A stretch of 64,000 nt of DNA from Laguncularia racemosa (lineage: Eukaryota > Streptophyta > Magnoliopsida > Myrtales > Combretaceae), in contig JBBMOL010000140.1 in the NCBI GenBank assembly GCA_037954665.1, positions 930,001 through 994,000 on the forward strand, in the 5' to 3' direction. The stretch's first letter is position 1. The number at the start of each line of letters is the position of its first letter. A model generated the notes under the pieces. The model saw only the letters and a program-made list of their open reading frames with translations. It was not told the origin of the DNA and made no database searches. Below, one piece after another: positions 45,091 through 58,800 of this stretch. The translations under genes and the position numbers were made by a program.

Positions 45091-45094
<4 letters not shown>

Positions 45095-48000
45095 GTCAAT
45101 TCAACAAACTTATACAACAATATTTTATAGCTCCGGAGTCCGGACTATCAAATAACTTGAAATCTAATCTAAGGTAATTAGATATAAACTATAACAATCT
45201 ATTTTATAATATGTCTCATTACACTTGTGCTGAGGATCCTTACTCTAGGGCCGTATTTAATGTAAATGAACATTTTTTAGTACCTAAAAAAAATTATCCC
45301 AAAGGGTTGAGTTAAATTCCGAAGTATAGTCATATATATATACATATATACACGCATGAACAAGTAAATGCATAATAGATATATACACCCTATTCAAATG
45401 CAGCACCCATAAATTGTTATCCTTAGATTAATTGTTCGAACAACATAGTCTGAAATTATTTGCAGTTAATCCTAAGCTTGGAATAATTCATGACATATGT
45501 GCATATATATATATATATATATATATACGAACTAGAACTAAAACAAAAAGTTACATCATCCTTAAGGGAATGTCGATTAGCTATTAGCATATTGGTTCAC
45601 TCACAAATGTTCATAGTGACACCCTACAACTCTAGTATCAATGGCCTCACCTAAGTCAACAACCCACTAGATCTACTCATACAAAGCTGCTCATCAATTA
45701 ATCATATCACATCTATCACTAGGTAGATTTTTTCAAAACCATTGGTTTCCTTAGGTCCCTTTGGGTCATTTCCAAAGCACAAACAATAATCACTATTAGG
45801 GTTGCACTTTTTATTAGATTGATTAATTTCTAATCCTAACAAGAATATATAATAACCAGGTAATTATGTACTTGAATTCTAAGTAGATGAATTCTCCAAG
45901 TCACCAATAATATCAAGTCCTAATCTGTATGGAATATGCATGTCATAATATATTCTTGATGAAACTAATATCACAACCCAAACCTTTAATTAATTCCGAT
46001 TTTGTAATAAAATTTTCTATACTTTTATACTAGTTTAATTGCTATCTACTATATAACTTATTTCTTAATAAGTTTTTTTTTAATTCTAAAATAAAATGAT
46101 AATTTCCCCATTAACACATTTTCAATAAAAACTCCATCTTTAAGCAAATCAAACTACCTTGTTAGTCCATATTCTTATAAACGTTCCAAAATTCCAATAC
46201 TCTTTCTAAATCAATATCCATTAAGTTTTCACAATTCTATTAACCGCATATCCAACCTTCAATTCCAAGAATAACTCCTTTCTAATTTTCTAACTCAACA
46301 TGTATCGAGTTACGAGCCAAGAACTTGTGATTCCTAAGTTCAACTTGGTTCATAAACTAAAGCATATACAACTAATCATAATCTTCCATAATAATTAACT
46401 TGCATATCTTTCTTGGTTTTGAAATCAACATCAATATAATCTTGTCTACTATTCTTAATTCAAAGTATATACACCATATTAATATCGATAACAACAACTT
46501 ATACCAATTTCTTTACAACTCTATTAGAATCAAGATGCCTTTTTTTTTTTAATAAAATTCCTTTGTTTCATGATTCCTTGCACCCACACACTCATCCATC
46601 TACTAATATTATAAGTAAAAGAGATTATAATCGACAAATAAAACTGATTATCTCAAACTTATCATCTTACCAAAGTAAGATCCCCTTATGTGCCAATTGC
46701 TAAGAACTATCAATCACCAAGTTTTGATTTTCTTACAAATAAACAATACACTAGGCTCTTACATTAACAACAATTAACCATTAAATTGATATAAATTTTT
46801 AACTCATGGACATGTGAAACCCTAACACATTAATAGGAATTATGCCACCACCAAAAATAAGACTACTACCTTCAATCACTTGAATTCATGTAATAAGAGG
46901 TGATTAGATCTTAATTTGTCATAAAATTAAATTACAATGGAAGATTCTCTTACCCAATCAAATATTCTTCTTAGATTTCCAACAATTTGAGCTAATATCC
47001 CTTGCTATTTGCTTGCACATCTCTTCATACATAGCAATTAGCATGTTAGGATCATTTATGAATTGAAAACATAAAAAGAAGAAGTCAAACAAATGAAGCT
47101 TCTCATATCTCCTTCTTTTTTATCATGGCAAGAGGAGGATGCCCTAAGTTCCTTCTCTTTTATATACAAGTTTTTTGTTTTGGTACATCATAATTGTCAA
47201 GATGCATGTATCATATACAATTAACATTTATTCATGTTTATAATTAATAAGCCAATAATTGGAATATTAATTACAATATATATATAAATATATAAATCCC
47301 TTCCCTTTAAATATATTTTTCTAAAGCATTTCAACAATATGAATCAAAATAAAATAGAAGGTTGTTTTATCAAACACTTATTTTATTTTATTTTATTTTT
47401 CTTCATGTAAAACCAACCAAACAAAATTGAAACATTTCTCTATCTCTATGTCTCTTTCCATTTCTTCCTACATTTCAAGCATGAAGTGACAATTGCACAT
47501 TCTTTAATTTTACTCTTCTTTTTTTTCCTTTTCACTTATTCCCATTCATTTCTCCTTTATAAACTTTAAAAAAAAAAATCAAACATAGTGTTATGGCTAG
47601 AAATTTATAACACAAGCACCTAATCCAAACATGATAATTATTATTACCGACGGATTTAAATTTGACTAAGCATGAATGGATCCATGAATCCATTAGATAC
47701 AATGTTTATTAAAATAATCTTTAGTATAAGGAAGATTTGGTTTGTAATATATTTAGATTGAACTTTTTTTATAACATTTCAAACTTTTCTATGTTATGAA
47801 TTTGTCTTTGACTAAATTTATAATTTTTATTTAGATTATTTTTAATTGTGTTGAATTTAATTTGATAATTTATATAAATTAGAAAACCGATCCATAAACA
47901 TGTTGCAAAGCTCATCGACAAGCTGATCAAGACATGACTTCCCCTAAATGATTATTAAATGATTTCTACTCATGAATCCTGTTTACTAGACGGATTGTAG

Positions 48001-48122
48001 GAGGGGATTTAAGTTTCCAGTACGAATGTTTAAGATTTTGGCATGACACGTAAACACAAATTATCAGCCTTATTTCTGCTAATTTGATGAGTAGTATTTA
48101 TTTTTAAGGATCGACTACATTA

Positions 48123-48126
<4 letters not shown>

Positions 48127-48157
<31 letters not shown>
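48127..48157. repeat. (TA)n microsatellite
   Basis: About 31 bp of uninterrupted TA dinucleotide in AT-rich spacer. Confidence 0.95.
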
Positions 48158-48163
<6 letters not shown>

Positions 48164-51100
48164 GTGTTTATATAACATGTAACTTAATATATATGCATAC
48201 GTATATACATTGGAAAATGTAATTCTTTTTCTAGCCATCTAAATGTAGTAGGTTTCATGGTGGATGGGGGACAGATCATTTTATTCATAACATCTATGGA
48301 TAACACTTGTTAAAAGTATCAAACAAACAATTGACACTGGTTATAAAAGCCAAGGATTTCATATTGAAAAATAATATAGGAAAATATAAATGAGTATGTT
48401 CTAGCTATTGTAAAGATAGAGCCGGCAATTTATAATACGACACAATAGTACAAATACAAACAACTCAATTAGAAATACAATTTAAAAAAAAAACTAGTAT
48501 CACACCAAGATATAAAAGACATGACCATAATAAAAATAAAATAACTATACCATAAATTACTTATTTATCATTTTTATTCAATTTTTTTTCTTTTTTTTTC
48601 CACTTATACAATAATATAAATTGCCAATCCTATATAAAGATACTAAATAAAAAAAAATCATCTTCTTATGCTATATTTTTTTTTAATAAAATGAATAATC
48701 AATATTAAAAAATATGAAAATTTCTTTTATGACCCTTCACAAAAATTACATCAACCATTAATGAGGCGATGTATATATAACAAGTGAATGACCTCATTGC
48801 TGATCCAATACAAGATATCCGCGGTCAAGCTGGTTTTAGTCAGATCAGCAATGGTGTCCATTTTGGCTTGTAAGCACAAATGGCCCTAGAAGGATCCACA
48901 AGATGCTTGTGAAAACATTTAATAGACTAACTTCTTTCAAGGACTTGACTCTTGGGTTGTTCAAGAAACACTTTGAAGAAAAAAAGAAAAAAGTTTCTTC
49001 ATCCATCCTTTTCAATTCGTAATCAAGTTGCACTCATGTGGTTGAGAGACAGTAATTACTGATTCCACAACCTTGTAGTTACACTTGCAATGAACCCTTG
49101 TACATTTACAATGCATTTTATGCCTGTCACATTCACATTTTATGTACTAAAAAGACTCCAAAAGCATTTAAAATTAGATTACTCATCTCTTTCCCGTGCC
49201 AGAACCAAACCTCCAAATCCAAAAATATGATACTGAAACCTATCTTATTCACAGAAAAATGGGGCTACCAATATATATATATATTTAGGATTCGCCCATA
49301 ATGCATAGGAAATTCTGGGCAGATTCACTTTTTGTCATGCGTAAAATCTTGTGTTTTTTACTAGCACCCATGTCAATAACAATCTAAATGCTATCACCAA
49401 CCATATTTTCAATGCTTTCATCAGCAACTAAATATTATAAAATTCAAACTCAATTTAATGAAATTATTTGAACAATTTGAACTTGATAAATTCCTCTAAG
49501 AACTTGAATTAAAGCTAAAAATGACTAAATGCAATTGATCAAACTCAAACCCCAATTGTTTGCAAACAGATTTAGTTTATTTAACAAACCACTAATTTTC
49601 CCTTAATAATGCGGAGCTAATTATGACACCAAAAAGGTATCTTGAATTTAATGCATAATTGATGGATTGTATAAGGACGGCGAAGACATTTCTTAAAGAA
49701 GATTGCAATTTGCTGTTTTAGGGTGTAGAAAAAGCAAAGGGCAGTTATGACATGGGCTGGTTGTCAAGCCCTAGCTTGAGAATGTGTATTAGTGGGTCAA
49801 AATGTCAAGAGAAACTAACTATTTGAGTAATTTATTAAGTCAATCTCAAACTTCATGCATTTAGCTTAATTAGCTCATGAATATAATCAATGTAAATTGG
49901 ATTTTAATATTAGTCAAGTTTAATTGAATTTGTATATCGCTATTATTCTTATTAGAACAGGTATTAATGTTTGTAGATAATCAAATTAAAATAAACGTGA
50001 ATTAAGTCAAGTTCAAAGTCATTTGAGTACTATTTTGAATTGACTTTAAATAAAAAATTATAAGTTGGATCAAATTTGAATGAATTTAAGCTATAAAATT
50101 TAGTTGAATTCGCTACACATTGTGTGCTTGTGCGAAGGTGCATGCATGTGCATGGCGGTGGACATGTGAAATCAGTTGCCTACACTTTGAAGGTATTCAT
50201 CCTTTTCCATGTCAACAAAGCAAAGCAGATTCCATTTCACCATTAGCCTTGCCTCTTGAATTGAATTTCTTTATTATAGAAGTGATGTATATTACGTGGA
50301 TTGTTTTAAAAGCAACATTCTTTTATTAACAGATGGTCGTCTCAAAAAAGAGAAAGATGAGCAAGGAATCTATTCACTGAGAATTTTTGAGGATGCCCAC
50401 GAGAGTTGAAATCAAAATTTCCTATTATTTGCGTAAACATTACAAACAGTACGAGGAACCAAAAGATACAAAGTATCTCCATTGTTGATTATATTAACTG
50501 AAAGATGATGGATCTTGTGTAGTGTTTTTTTTTTCACTCATTACTGGCCTTTTGATTGAATGGAATGAGTTTTTCACATAACAATCCGACAATCATTGAG
50601 ATCTGCTAAACGTTAACGTTGTGCCAAAATGGCCCCGTCCGAAACGATGACACTCTGTAATCGAATCAAGTCGAATGCCTCAATTATGAAAATTTCCCAA
50701 ACCAAAACCTAACCGTCTATGGTGGGTAAAGCTCCGAAAAAACATATTTCATCATTGTGCTGATGACAAGCTCATTCATCCCTACAAAAAGATAAAAAAA
50801 AAAAAAAAAAGATTTAAAAAGTAGATTTCTAATTTAATCGAACCCATTGAGCTATATACTGAAAGATTATTGAAAATAGCTCAAGCTTGGATTTGCTTGA
50901 CAGCAGTATAATTGATCCCAGCTAAATATAAGACTACATTCAAATAGATCAAATCGATTTCAAACTTGACTCAGCATGACTTTAATAGATGCTCAACGCA
51001 GTTTTTAGAATCTACGAACCCATAGAACCAAAAATTAAGAAGCTCAAACTACGCTTAATAATTTCATTGGATCAACTTAATGACAGAGCGGTCGAATGTG

Positions 51101-51807
51101 CGGTCGACTGTTTACTGACTGATAGTAAGTTCGAATCCTACTCGAAGAGAATTGTTAATTATGCTTTTCTGACCCAGCGACCCCAACCCTTCTCCTTAGT
51201 TTCTAACAGAGGTCGAGCTCAGCTTAGCTATGGTCGAGAAAGTTTGTATGGCTCCTTATACCATTTCAAATAACTAATCCAGCCCCAAACTGGCATTATT
51301 TTATGTATTAACTACTAAGACAGTCAATTTTCGTAGAATTCTCAGCAACTTTTGTGTGTACAGAAGCTCTCGATGTTTAACAATGATTTTGAAAACGTCA
51401 TGTCATGCCCTATCCTTGTTTTCCTTTCGTGGTTTCAATCAACAACAGCTATACTCCGCAAGTACTTAAACACAGTGGAAAAAATTGCAGCAACAAGAGC
51501 GAAAAACAGCATTTTGCAGGAAACATCTCGGACCTAAATGTGTTCATTGCAAATAGAGGACAAGAACTCTTAAAGGGTTTCGCACCCAAAATAGTTTAGT
51601 GATCTCATTTCTATGTACTCCATTCTCGGTACAGTAAAGTGAATAGAGTACGTAAGTGTGGACACCTTATCAAGAGCAACAAGCTAAAATGAGCAAGTGA
51701 AGCACATTCATGCTTTTTTCATTTGTTATCTGTCAGAAAGCACATCTTAAAGCGGTTGCTCAACTTGCTGGAAGTAGCTTAAAGAAAAGTATTTTTAAAC
51801 ATTGTCC

Positions 51808-53448
51808 TTACTGCCAAGCACAAGAAGCAACCAAATCTCTGCCCTTCCATCCAAGATAGAGAGCGCCATCTCGTTCTTCAAGCCTATACTTATGAGAGTA
51901 GTTCTCTAACAGCGTCTTAATTGTTGCATTCACCAATGAGCTTAGAGGGTATGGAGAAAATCCTGCCATTTTGAATCGTGACTTCCACTTTCCCAAGAGC
52001 TCATGTCGCTCCACTCTCTCAGTCCCCTCACAAGCTATGATATTAACCAAGTCTCTTGCGAGACAGTGTTGCTCCACATTGATCCTCTCCTTGCGCTCTC
52101 TTGGAAGATTAACATCAATCGACTCAAACATGGCTGTATAGTAATCCAGTGTCTCCCTGAACCGTGGCAAAAATGCAGCAGTATTTGTATTGGATTCCTG
52201 CTCAACAAGAGTCACCACCTTCGGTGATAGTCCTCTTACCAGCCTCAGTAGTCGGTCTCGATGATTCTGCGTGCTGACACTCTCATCAGGCATGCGATGT
52301 AGCATGAATGCGAAGTTCACAGCTAAAGCCTCCCCAGGCCTAGTATCAAGATGTTGGAGTTGGATATCATCACCAGATATGACAGCAGCATTGAACTCAA
52401 ATGGAACTTTAAATGACTTGGCAAGCTTTGATAACCTCTTCCCGACAATTCCAAGTCCCCCTCCACGGGCATAAGCTGATGTGGAGTCATCAAAACCTGT
52501 TATGCGAATCCGAGGTGGCCCACAAGGCCTAGCAGCAAAAGCCTGGATTAGTGTAATCCATTGACTTCCCTGACCAATTTGAAAATCAATGATGTGCACT
52601 TCTTTTTCGTCCTTCATGGCTTCTGCAATGGCACCGTTTGCAGACATGTATCCAAACTTGAAATACGGGCACACCTCATAAAGGATATGCATGTATGAAA
52701 GGAGATCGGCACTTTCAGGTTCTTTGCATTTCAGAGCTTTATAAATGCAGCTTCCAGAGGAGGATAGTCGTGCGACTAGTCCCTCCAACATGTATGCTCC
52801 AAGCCTTTGGATTGGTTCTCCAGAAACTGAAACCATTCCACGGAGCTGATCAATCAAGTCCTGTGCCATCAGGGTGTAGTTTTCTGAAACGGCTTTAGCA
52901 CAGGCAATAAGTACTTGTTTCAAATCTTTCCTACAAATTGCATCCAACAGCTGTCCCCAGCTATCAGCCAATGATACAGCACCAAGTTCTTCGTACAAAG
53001 GAGCCTTGTAATTGGCAAGACCATCAGACTCTGGCCCAAGCATCACAGTCTCTAATTCTCTCAACTTGTGCTTAAAATCGATGGTATCATCAGTTATGCA
53101 GGAACCACTGGCTGAGCAACCATAGGTATCATCAGGGGAATACCATTCATCAGGTGAGCAAGAAAAAGAATCTTGCCGCGACATTGGACTCCTAATTGAT
53201 GAGAAGCTCATTGTCGAGGGAGCGCTGTATGGGCTATAGTTTCCATTTGCTAAGGATGATGATTCCAGGGTGCAATACTTTTCTGGGAAATCATACGTAT
53301 TGAGGTGCTTTCCTGTGCCGCTTTCACAGTAATATGTTTGGTGATCTAAAGTATAAAACTGTGGGAAGAAGGTATCGATCTCCTGTACTGATCGGAAATA
53401 CAGCTTCTCAGACATCATTGAACTTCTATGTTGGTCTGAGGCTTGCAT
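51808..53448 (-). CDS. PAT1-like: GRAS transcriptional regulator, PAT1 subfamily
   Basis: An intronless 546-residue frame. The N-terminus (1-170) is Ser/Tyr-rich and variable, with the PAT1-branch motif FKHKLRELETVMLGPES (125-141). The GRAS domain runs from about 172 to 545: leucine-rich region I (LKQVLIACAKAVSEN, 176-190), SVSGEPIQRLGAYMLEGL, VHIIDFQIGQGSQW (284-297; VHIID motif), leucine-rich region II around 330-370, PFYRE-like region with ALAVNFAFMLHRMPDES and LVEQESNTNTAAF, and the SAW end GALYLGWKGRDLVASCAW (528-545). All motifs are complete. GRAS proteins are nuclear regulators; PAT1 itself acts in phytochrome A signalling and relatives in stress and hormone responses. The closest resemblance I recall is to PAT1/SCL5/SCL21; one-to-one orthology is not claimed. 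An intronless CDS with a 5'UTR intron is usual. Confidence 0.96.
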   Translation of the reverse strand: MQASDQHRSSMMSEKLYFRSVQEIDTFFPQFYTLDHQTYYCESGTGKHLNTYDFPEKYCTLESSSLANGNYSPYSAPSTMSFSSIRSPMSRQDSFSCSPDEWYSPDDTYGCSASGSCITDDTIDFKHKLRELETVMLGPESDGLANYKAPLYEELGAVSLADSWGQLLDAICRKDLKQVLIACAKAVSENYTLMAQDLIDQLRGMVSVSGEPIQRLGAYMLEGLVARLSSSGSCIYKALKCKEPESADLLSYMHILYEVCPYFKFGYMSANGAIAEAMKDEKEVHIIDFQIGQGSQWITLIQAFAARPCGPPRIRITGFDDSTSAYARGGGLGIVGKRLSKLAKSFKVPFEFNAAVISGDDIQLQHLDTRPGEALAVNFAFMLHRMPDESVSTQNHRDRLLRLVRGLSPKVVTLVEQESNTNTAAFLPRFRETLDYYTAMFESIDVNLPRERKERINVEQHCLARDLVNIIACEGTERVERHELLGKWKSRFKMAGFSPYPLSSLVNATIKTLLENYSHKYRLEERDGALYLGWKGRDLVASCAWQ

Positions 53449-53693
53449 TTAAGACTCACTCAGTACCCCTCTCTTTACAGTATTACTTGGTAAGTATGGA
53501 ATTTAACAGGACACCAGTCCCGCAGCATACATCTGATGGTATTTCATTGTTGTGGTAATATCAGCAGTCATACCCTTAATATATATGATGAAAAAGCTTG
53601 GACAAGATGACGTCATCAGTGCAATTTCAACTCCCTCTATATGCCATCAAACTAATTCACTCCCATCACAAAGGACACATACATGGAAATCAT
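53449..53693 (-). promoter_or_regulatory. GRAS gene proximal leader/promoter with TGACGTCA palindrome
   Basis: Directly upstream of the GRAS start. A 12-bp perfect palindrome GATGACGTCATC (53606-53617) holds the bZIP/TGA-type core TGACGTCA, and 20 bp further in gene direction is a TATATATTA (53578-53586), about 130 bp before the ATG. Together they look like a core promoter. The same stretch also has a good splice acceptor (TTGTGTTTCTGCAG, exon from 53693), so it may instead be the second 5'UTR exon of a transcript starting near 55800. Confidence 0.45.
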
Positions 53694-55697
53694 CTGCAGA
53701 AACACAAAACAAGAATCAAGTGGCAGTGGAACCACAAGCAGATACAGTAACAATCATTTGTAAGAAGCAAATTCAACTAGGAGTAATCTGCTCATTCAGC
53801 AGATTCCAAGCAACATGGTAGCAGCAAAAATACTTGCAATGCAGATTGTATAGAGGATTGTGAAACTGGAAACAGGATTCGTAATGAAAGAGAGAAAATT
53901 ATAATAACAGTTATCAAAATAAATACTAAGAAGGAACCGTTTAAGTTGCAGATTGCTTCAACATCACACAATACAAAAAGCTAATAGCACTTCCCCTTCC
54001 TGGTATACATTTGGAATATATTCTGTCACAGTAATTTTTTTTTATCCTTTTCTGGAAGATGTTCTTTTACTTTGTTCAGCGAGTAAGTGTTTAAAGAAGA
54101 ACTGAGAAAAATTGTTCAAGGCTTATTGGTGTCTGCGTTTAGTAGAAAGTTTCTGTTCATTAAAGTAAAATTCAAATCAATGCCAAGAAAGAAAAATCCC
54201 CTGACTACATAAAACAAGGAGGGAATTTATTTTATCCTAGCAGGTTGACAATCAGAACGAAAATAGAAGTAAAGCCAACAGAAATTCAAATTATGCCCAG
54301 AAAACTAAAGGCAGCAACTTGGAAAGCTAATCAAACAGATGGTAATAACCTAGTTGCCAAGTTAAGACCACCAAAATATGCCTTGTCCAGTTGCAAACTT
54401 AGAATGTATTTTTCTAATTCTTGCATCATCAACCACTAGGCAAACCACTGAACGCAGCACTCAGATTTTTCATATTCTTCCAGGGAAAGCTTATAGTAGA
54501 CTTCTAACGTATAAATTAATCTAGTAAAGTAATCTTAATTATTTGCTACCTTTTGCTAGCTTGTTCAAAGCGGTTTATTCTCAACAAAGCCCTGTGCTCA
54601 GTTGCATCAGAAAAAGTTCTAGAAATCGTTTTAATAAACCTTCCCATGTCGTTCAGATACTATACTAGCATCATCAACTAACAAATCCTGCTCGAATCAT
54701 TAACAGCAGTTTTGCTTACAAATGCCCCTGTCACTAAACAAGAACTTTCTACGGTCCAGTCGAGATCATTAACCATTGAAATAACCATTGCATTAACTCT
54801 TATAGCTGGCGGGAAGGAAAAAAAAAAGAAGAAAAAACCTACTATAGCCGGTCTAATTATGATTGAACGGTCCCGTCCCACAGATCCGCCCCACCCCCAA
54901 ATTAAATAGACATACTTAACCAAAAAATAATTGCACCTTTGAATGCACTGATTACGAAATGAACAACTAGATTGAGAATTAGAAAATTATTACATATCGA
55001 GTATTCGGGGCACTGTTAGCAGAATCATAGTATTAGACTTCTGCCTCAGTAGATGACAGTTCCACTTACGTAAGGCCATATACTGTACTGCTATATGTTC
55101 CTTCATACATAACTGTCCGTTAAAATACATACATCAACCATGTTCGTAAAACATATTTATCTAAGTCAAGAATGAAATAACCAAGAAGTTTCCACTTTTT
55201 CTTCTTGTTCTACTTCAGCTTCATTGTTCAAGAGAACAGAGCAAGAGTAGCACAAAATCAAAGAAAAAATTCCACATAACAACACCATATCCAAAACCCA
55301 AATCCCAGAATTCAGAAATAATTTAAAACAGCTTCATTTTTTTTAAAAAAAAAATTCAAATAGAGTCTCATTGTTCGAAAAACAGGGCACAGCAAGAGAA
55401 CATAATCACCACAAACGCAGAAAAATACCATCCATCATCAGACCTTCTCCAAAAGCCAATATAACCCAGTTTAAGAATTCCATAATAATTCACAAGGATT
55501 GACACTTTATCTTAATTTAGAGAAAAAATTTAAAAGACATATATAATATATGGAACAGAGCAGAGGAAACAGAACAAAAAAGACTCCTACATATGACGTG
55601 AACAGAGCAGAGGTAACATGGTACCGTTTTCGAAGTGTTATTCCGTTGCAGTAAATGTTTGCTGAAGTCGAATGAATGGAGTTAACAAAGAAAACGG
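53694..55697. other. Putative 5'UTR intron of the GRAS gene
   Basis: No coding sequence recognised. AT-rich with short purine runs (54819-54838). The only feature supporting intron status is the pair of flanking splice-site consensus sequences described in the adjacent entries. Confidence 0.35.
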
Positions 55698-55699
55698 AC

Positions 55700-55833
55700 C
55701 TTATCTGGAGGATCCTTCCGCAATAGTACACTGATGAAGTACGAGAAAGAGACTCTGTGACGGACTAGAACAGAGTTGAAAGTTGAAACTCCTCCCACGG
55801 AAGTGAAGCACAACCACTTGCGCGTTATAAAAA
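55700..55833 (-). promoter_or_regulatory. GRAS gene distal promoter and first non-coding exon (predicted)
   Basis: A TATA-like TTTTTATAA at 55825-55833, predicted start near 55795, and a leader ending at a donor GATAAG|GTCCG at 55700/55699. This would pair with an acceptor near 53693 to give a ~2-kb 5'UTR intron, a common arrangement in PAT1-type genes. Based on consensus sites only. Confidence 0.4.
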
Positions 55834-55839
55834 TTGGGT

Positions 55840-58800
55840 TTCTACACAAATCCCCTCACACTTGTGAAATTTTACATCTTCACCACTCCGGGTTACTAAA
55901 TAAATTGGACATTTCATTCCTTTACATAAGAATATATGGGAAATTCTCTGCCTTCTTAAGTCGTAATACGTACTGTTGTTGATACCTTATTTTATTATTG
56001 ATAATATATTTTTTTATTGTAATAAATTCTGAATAACTGTAATAATAAAATAAATTATCAATGGTGATGATATTTTATAATCATCCTATAATTGATATAT
56101 AAAATATGGTACAATTAATTAACATGATATAATCAAAATTTAATTATCAATCTTTTTTTGTTTCCATATCTAGTATGCCTATTTTAAGTTAATATTTTGA
56201 TTTAAGTATATTAGATATTGTTTTCATGCATTTTTTATTTTAATATATTATGATTGTATTTGTTGTTATCTATTTTTAAAAGTAATATCTGCTTGTGATT
56301 TTAGTATGTGATTTCAAGAATACTACTATAATACTTAAGTATAGGTTCCTTGACGGAACTGATACAGAATCGTGCATGGAGAAGGTTAGATTTAAATTAA
56401 TAATAGGATTATTTGTTAGTTATTATAATTATAATACATCTTTTATATAAAGAGAGATAGAAAGAGAGATTTTGTTAACAAATACACCAATTGCACTTTA
56501 TAAATTATAATACTCAATCAAAAAAACTTTAAATTTTCTTAAAAAATAGTTACGATCATACGATACATTTTGTTAGGGGCTAAAAAAATAAACCTTTTAC
56601 ATTTTTATTGCAACATGTATATTAATTAAATTTAATATCAATTTATCAAAAATTAAAATTAATTCATGTAACTTCTATTACCAATGAAAATAAATCACAA
56701 AAAAAAAATCAAATATAAGATGATTAAAAGAACTAAAAGAACAATATAATATAAAATAAATATTCTATATTTTTTATTATGTCATTGCAAGAATAACTTA
56801 ATGATAATTCTAAAAAAAAAATCTATTTAATATAAACAATTAGACAATAGTCGTCTTTAACAATATTAACTATAATATATATATATATATATATACATCA
56901 AGTAATATAATTGTACTTATCTACTAATAAACAATAACTACTAATGAATATCTCAAGAAAACTTATTTACATAACTATGATTCTTAATTATCATAATGAA
57001 AATTAAACCAATAGCCTCGTGTTTGCAAATGCATGCATTTGACCACTTAGTTGTATATAATTTTATTATAAGTTTTACCTTTTAAAATATAGGTTTAATA
57101 CGTACTTTTCCTTTTTTAATTAAATTTTACTTATTAATTTTTATTTTTTATTTTTTTAGCTTTGAGAGGCAATAGAGCCTTTTGCCCCTTCCCTCCAAAC
57201 TAAGCCCATCTGTAGGTCTCAACAGTAGATGCTTTTGGGTACTTATTAAAACATTACTAATGCATGCCCCCTAGCATGCTTTTCGAGATCTTAGGTATTG
57301 GGGAGAGTCTTTTTTTTAACCTCTTAGGTCCGCTTATGAGAATTCAAAAAGTTATACTTTTCTTTTTCTTTTTTAATTACTTTTGTATATTTTTGTATTG
57401 TGAAATCTATAAATAAATATTAATAAATTTAAAAAAAATAAGTATAAAATGAAAAGATCCTTAAGAAAGAAAAGTCTTTAAGATGTTAATATAGTACTGA
57501 AAAATTTTATTTTAGTTTTTTAGAGTATAAATGGTCTTTGAAACTTGAAAAAAAAAAAAAAGATAGTTTTCAAACTTTTCAATACATATCAAACACTTTA
57601 TGAAGAAAAAAAAATAGTGTAGTGGAAAATTTCTTTATTTGGTATGAAACACTTTAAAAGCAATTCTTACCATTTTCCTTTTAAAATTATGCACTCAAAT
57701 CCTTATTTTATGGCATCTTCATTTTTTCAAATAATTATAAATACAAAAATATTTTTAAATTAACAAAATGCAAATGAAAAACACAATTAAATTTTTTTCT
57801 TCTTTCAATTTTTTTATTATTTTATCTACCATTAGAAATTTTAAAGGATAATATGCTGAAATAGAATTTGAATGCACATTTTCAAATTTTGAGAAGAGCA
57901 AAGAGTTTATTTTCTAAAGAAATGAATAACATTCGCATTAACTTAAAAATAAGAATGAAAAAAAAAAAATTTAAGTGCACATCATATTAGTTTAATCATC
58001 TTACCTATGTATACATTTTAAATTTTAAAACATTAATTTTATTTTTCTAGAACTTCTACATATCTTCTAAATCAGCATTAATTACCCAAACACACACACA
58101 CACATCTTGAGGATACAAAAATGTATGGGTTTTTTTTATTTGTGAGCAATTTGATTCCAAAAATTTGAGCTAACTCCGGGAAGACTTCCATTGAGAAGAC
58201 TTTGTGTTCAATTCCATGCCAAATGTTCCGTTGGGACAAACGATTGACGAGTTGCGAAGGTTCTTAGTAACTTCCGAATCTAACACAGAAAATGTGAAGT
58301 TTCGTAGAAAACATAATGGATCTAACTCAACCTTTTACAAGGGGAAATCATAAATGTATGTACAAAGATTATTGGTCGATATGAATTTTAATAACTTCCA
58401 AACCTAACATTTACTTAAATTTTAAGATTATCATAATGTGTATATGTTCTTGTTAAATTTCAAAATTTATCATTATTTATAGTTTTTAATGATGGTTTTA
58501 AATTATACACATAACTATAAGAATTGTATAAAATTAAAATCACATTTCTAGAAATTAAAAATTTGTTTACATTTAATCGAAATCTCGAAAAAGTGCTATA
58601 TATATATATGTATATATATATATAATTAGACTAGAGTATTGTCTATAGAAATATGATGAGTAGCACTAAAGATTGACAAGTGGAGTAGAAGCTTTGTAGC
58701 TGGGAATGATTTTTATCACTATGTCCTGTATTTTCAATTGCAACATTATTAAAAGATAGTTTTAACTAACTTTTCCATTTTGATATAAAGGTATTGTTGA

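Larger units (their letters stand above)
43210..51807. other. Gene-free interval between WNK and GRAS genes
   Basis: No supported gene. Contents: a GC-richer segment at 44590-44881 with overlapping open frames on both strands; TA microsatellites at 45047-45090 (44 bp), 45503-45528 and 48127-48157; a G-poor plus strand from about 45560 to 47600, beginning near ATCACAACCCAAACC (45972), which looks like an old LTR; and a tRNA-like remnant at 51084-51150. The rest is AT-rich spacer. Confidence 0.45.

Noticed and set aside
51084..51150. tRNA-like sequence (GAGCGGTCGAATGTG ... AGTTCGAATCCTACTC)
   Set aside because: The T-arm is convincing and an anticodon-like arm can be drawn, but no acceptor stem pairs across the ends, so it is at most a decayed tRNA or SINE remnant and not a tRNA gene.
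54678..54923. Frames over the 54.7-54.9 kb purine tract
   Set aside because: Driven by an A/G run; open on both strands without domains and inside the presumed 5'UTR intron of the GRAS gene.
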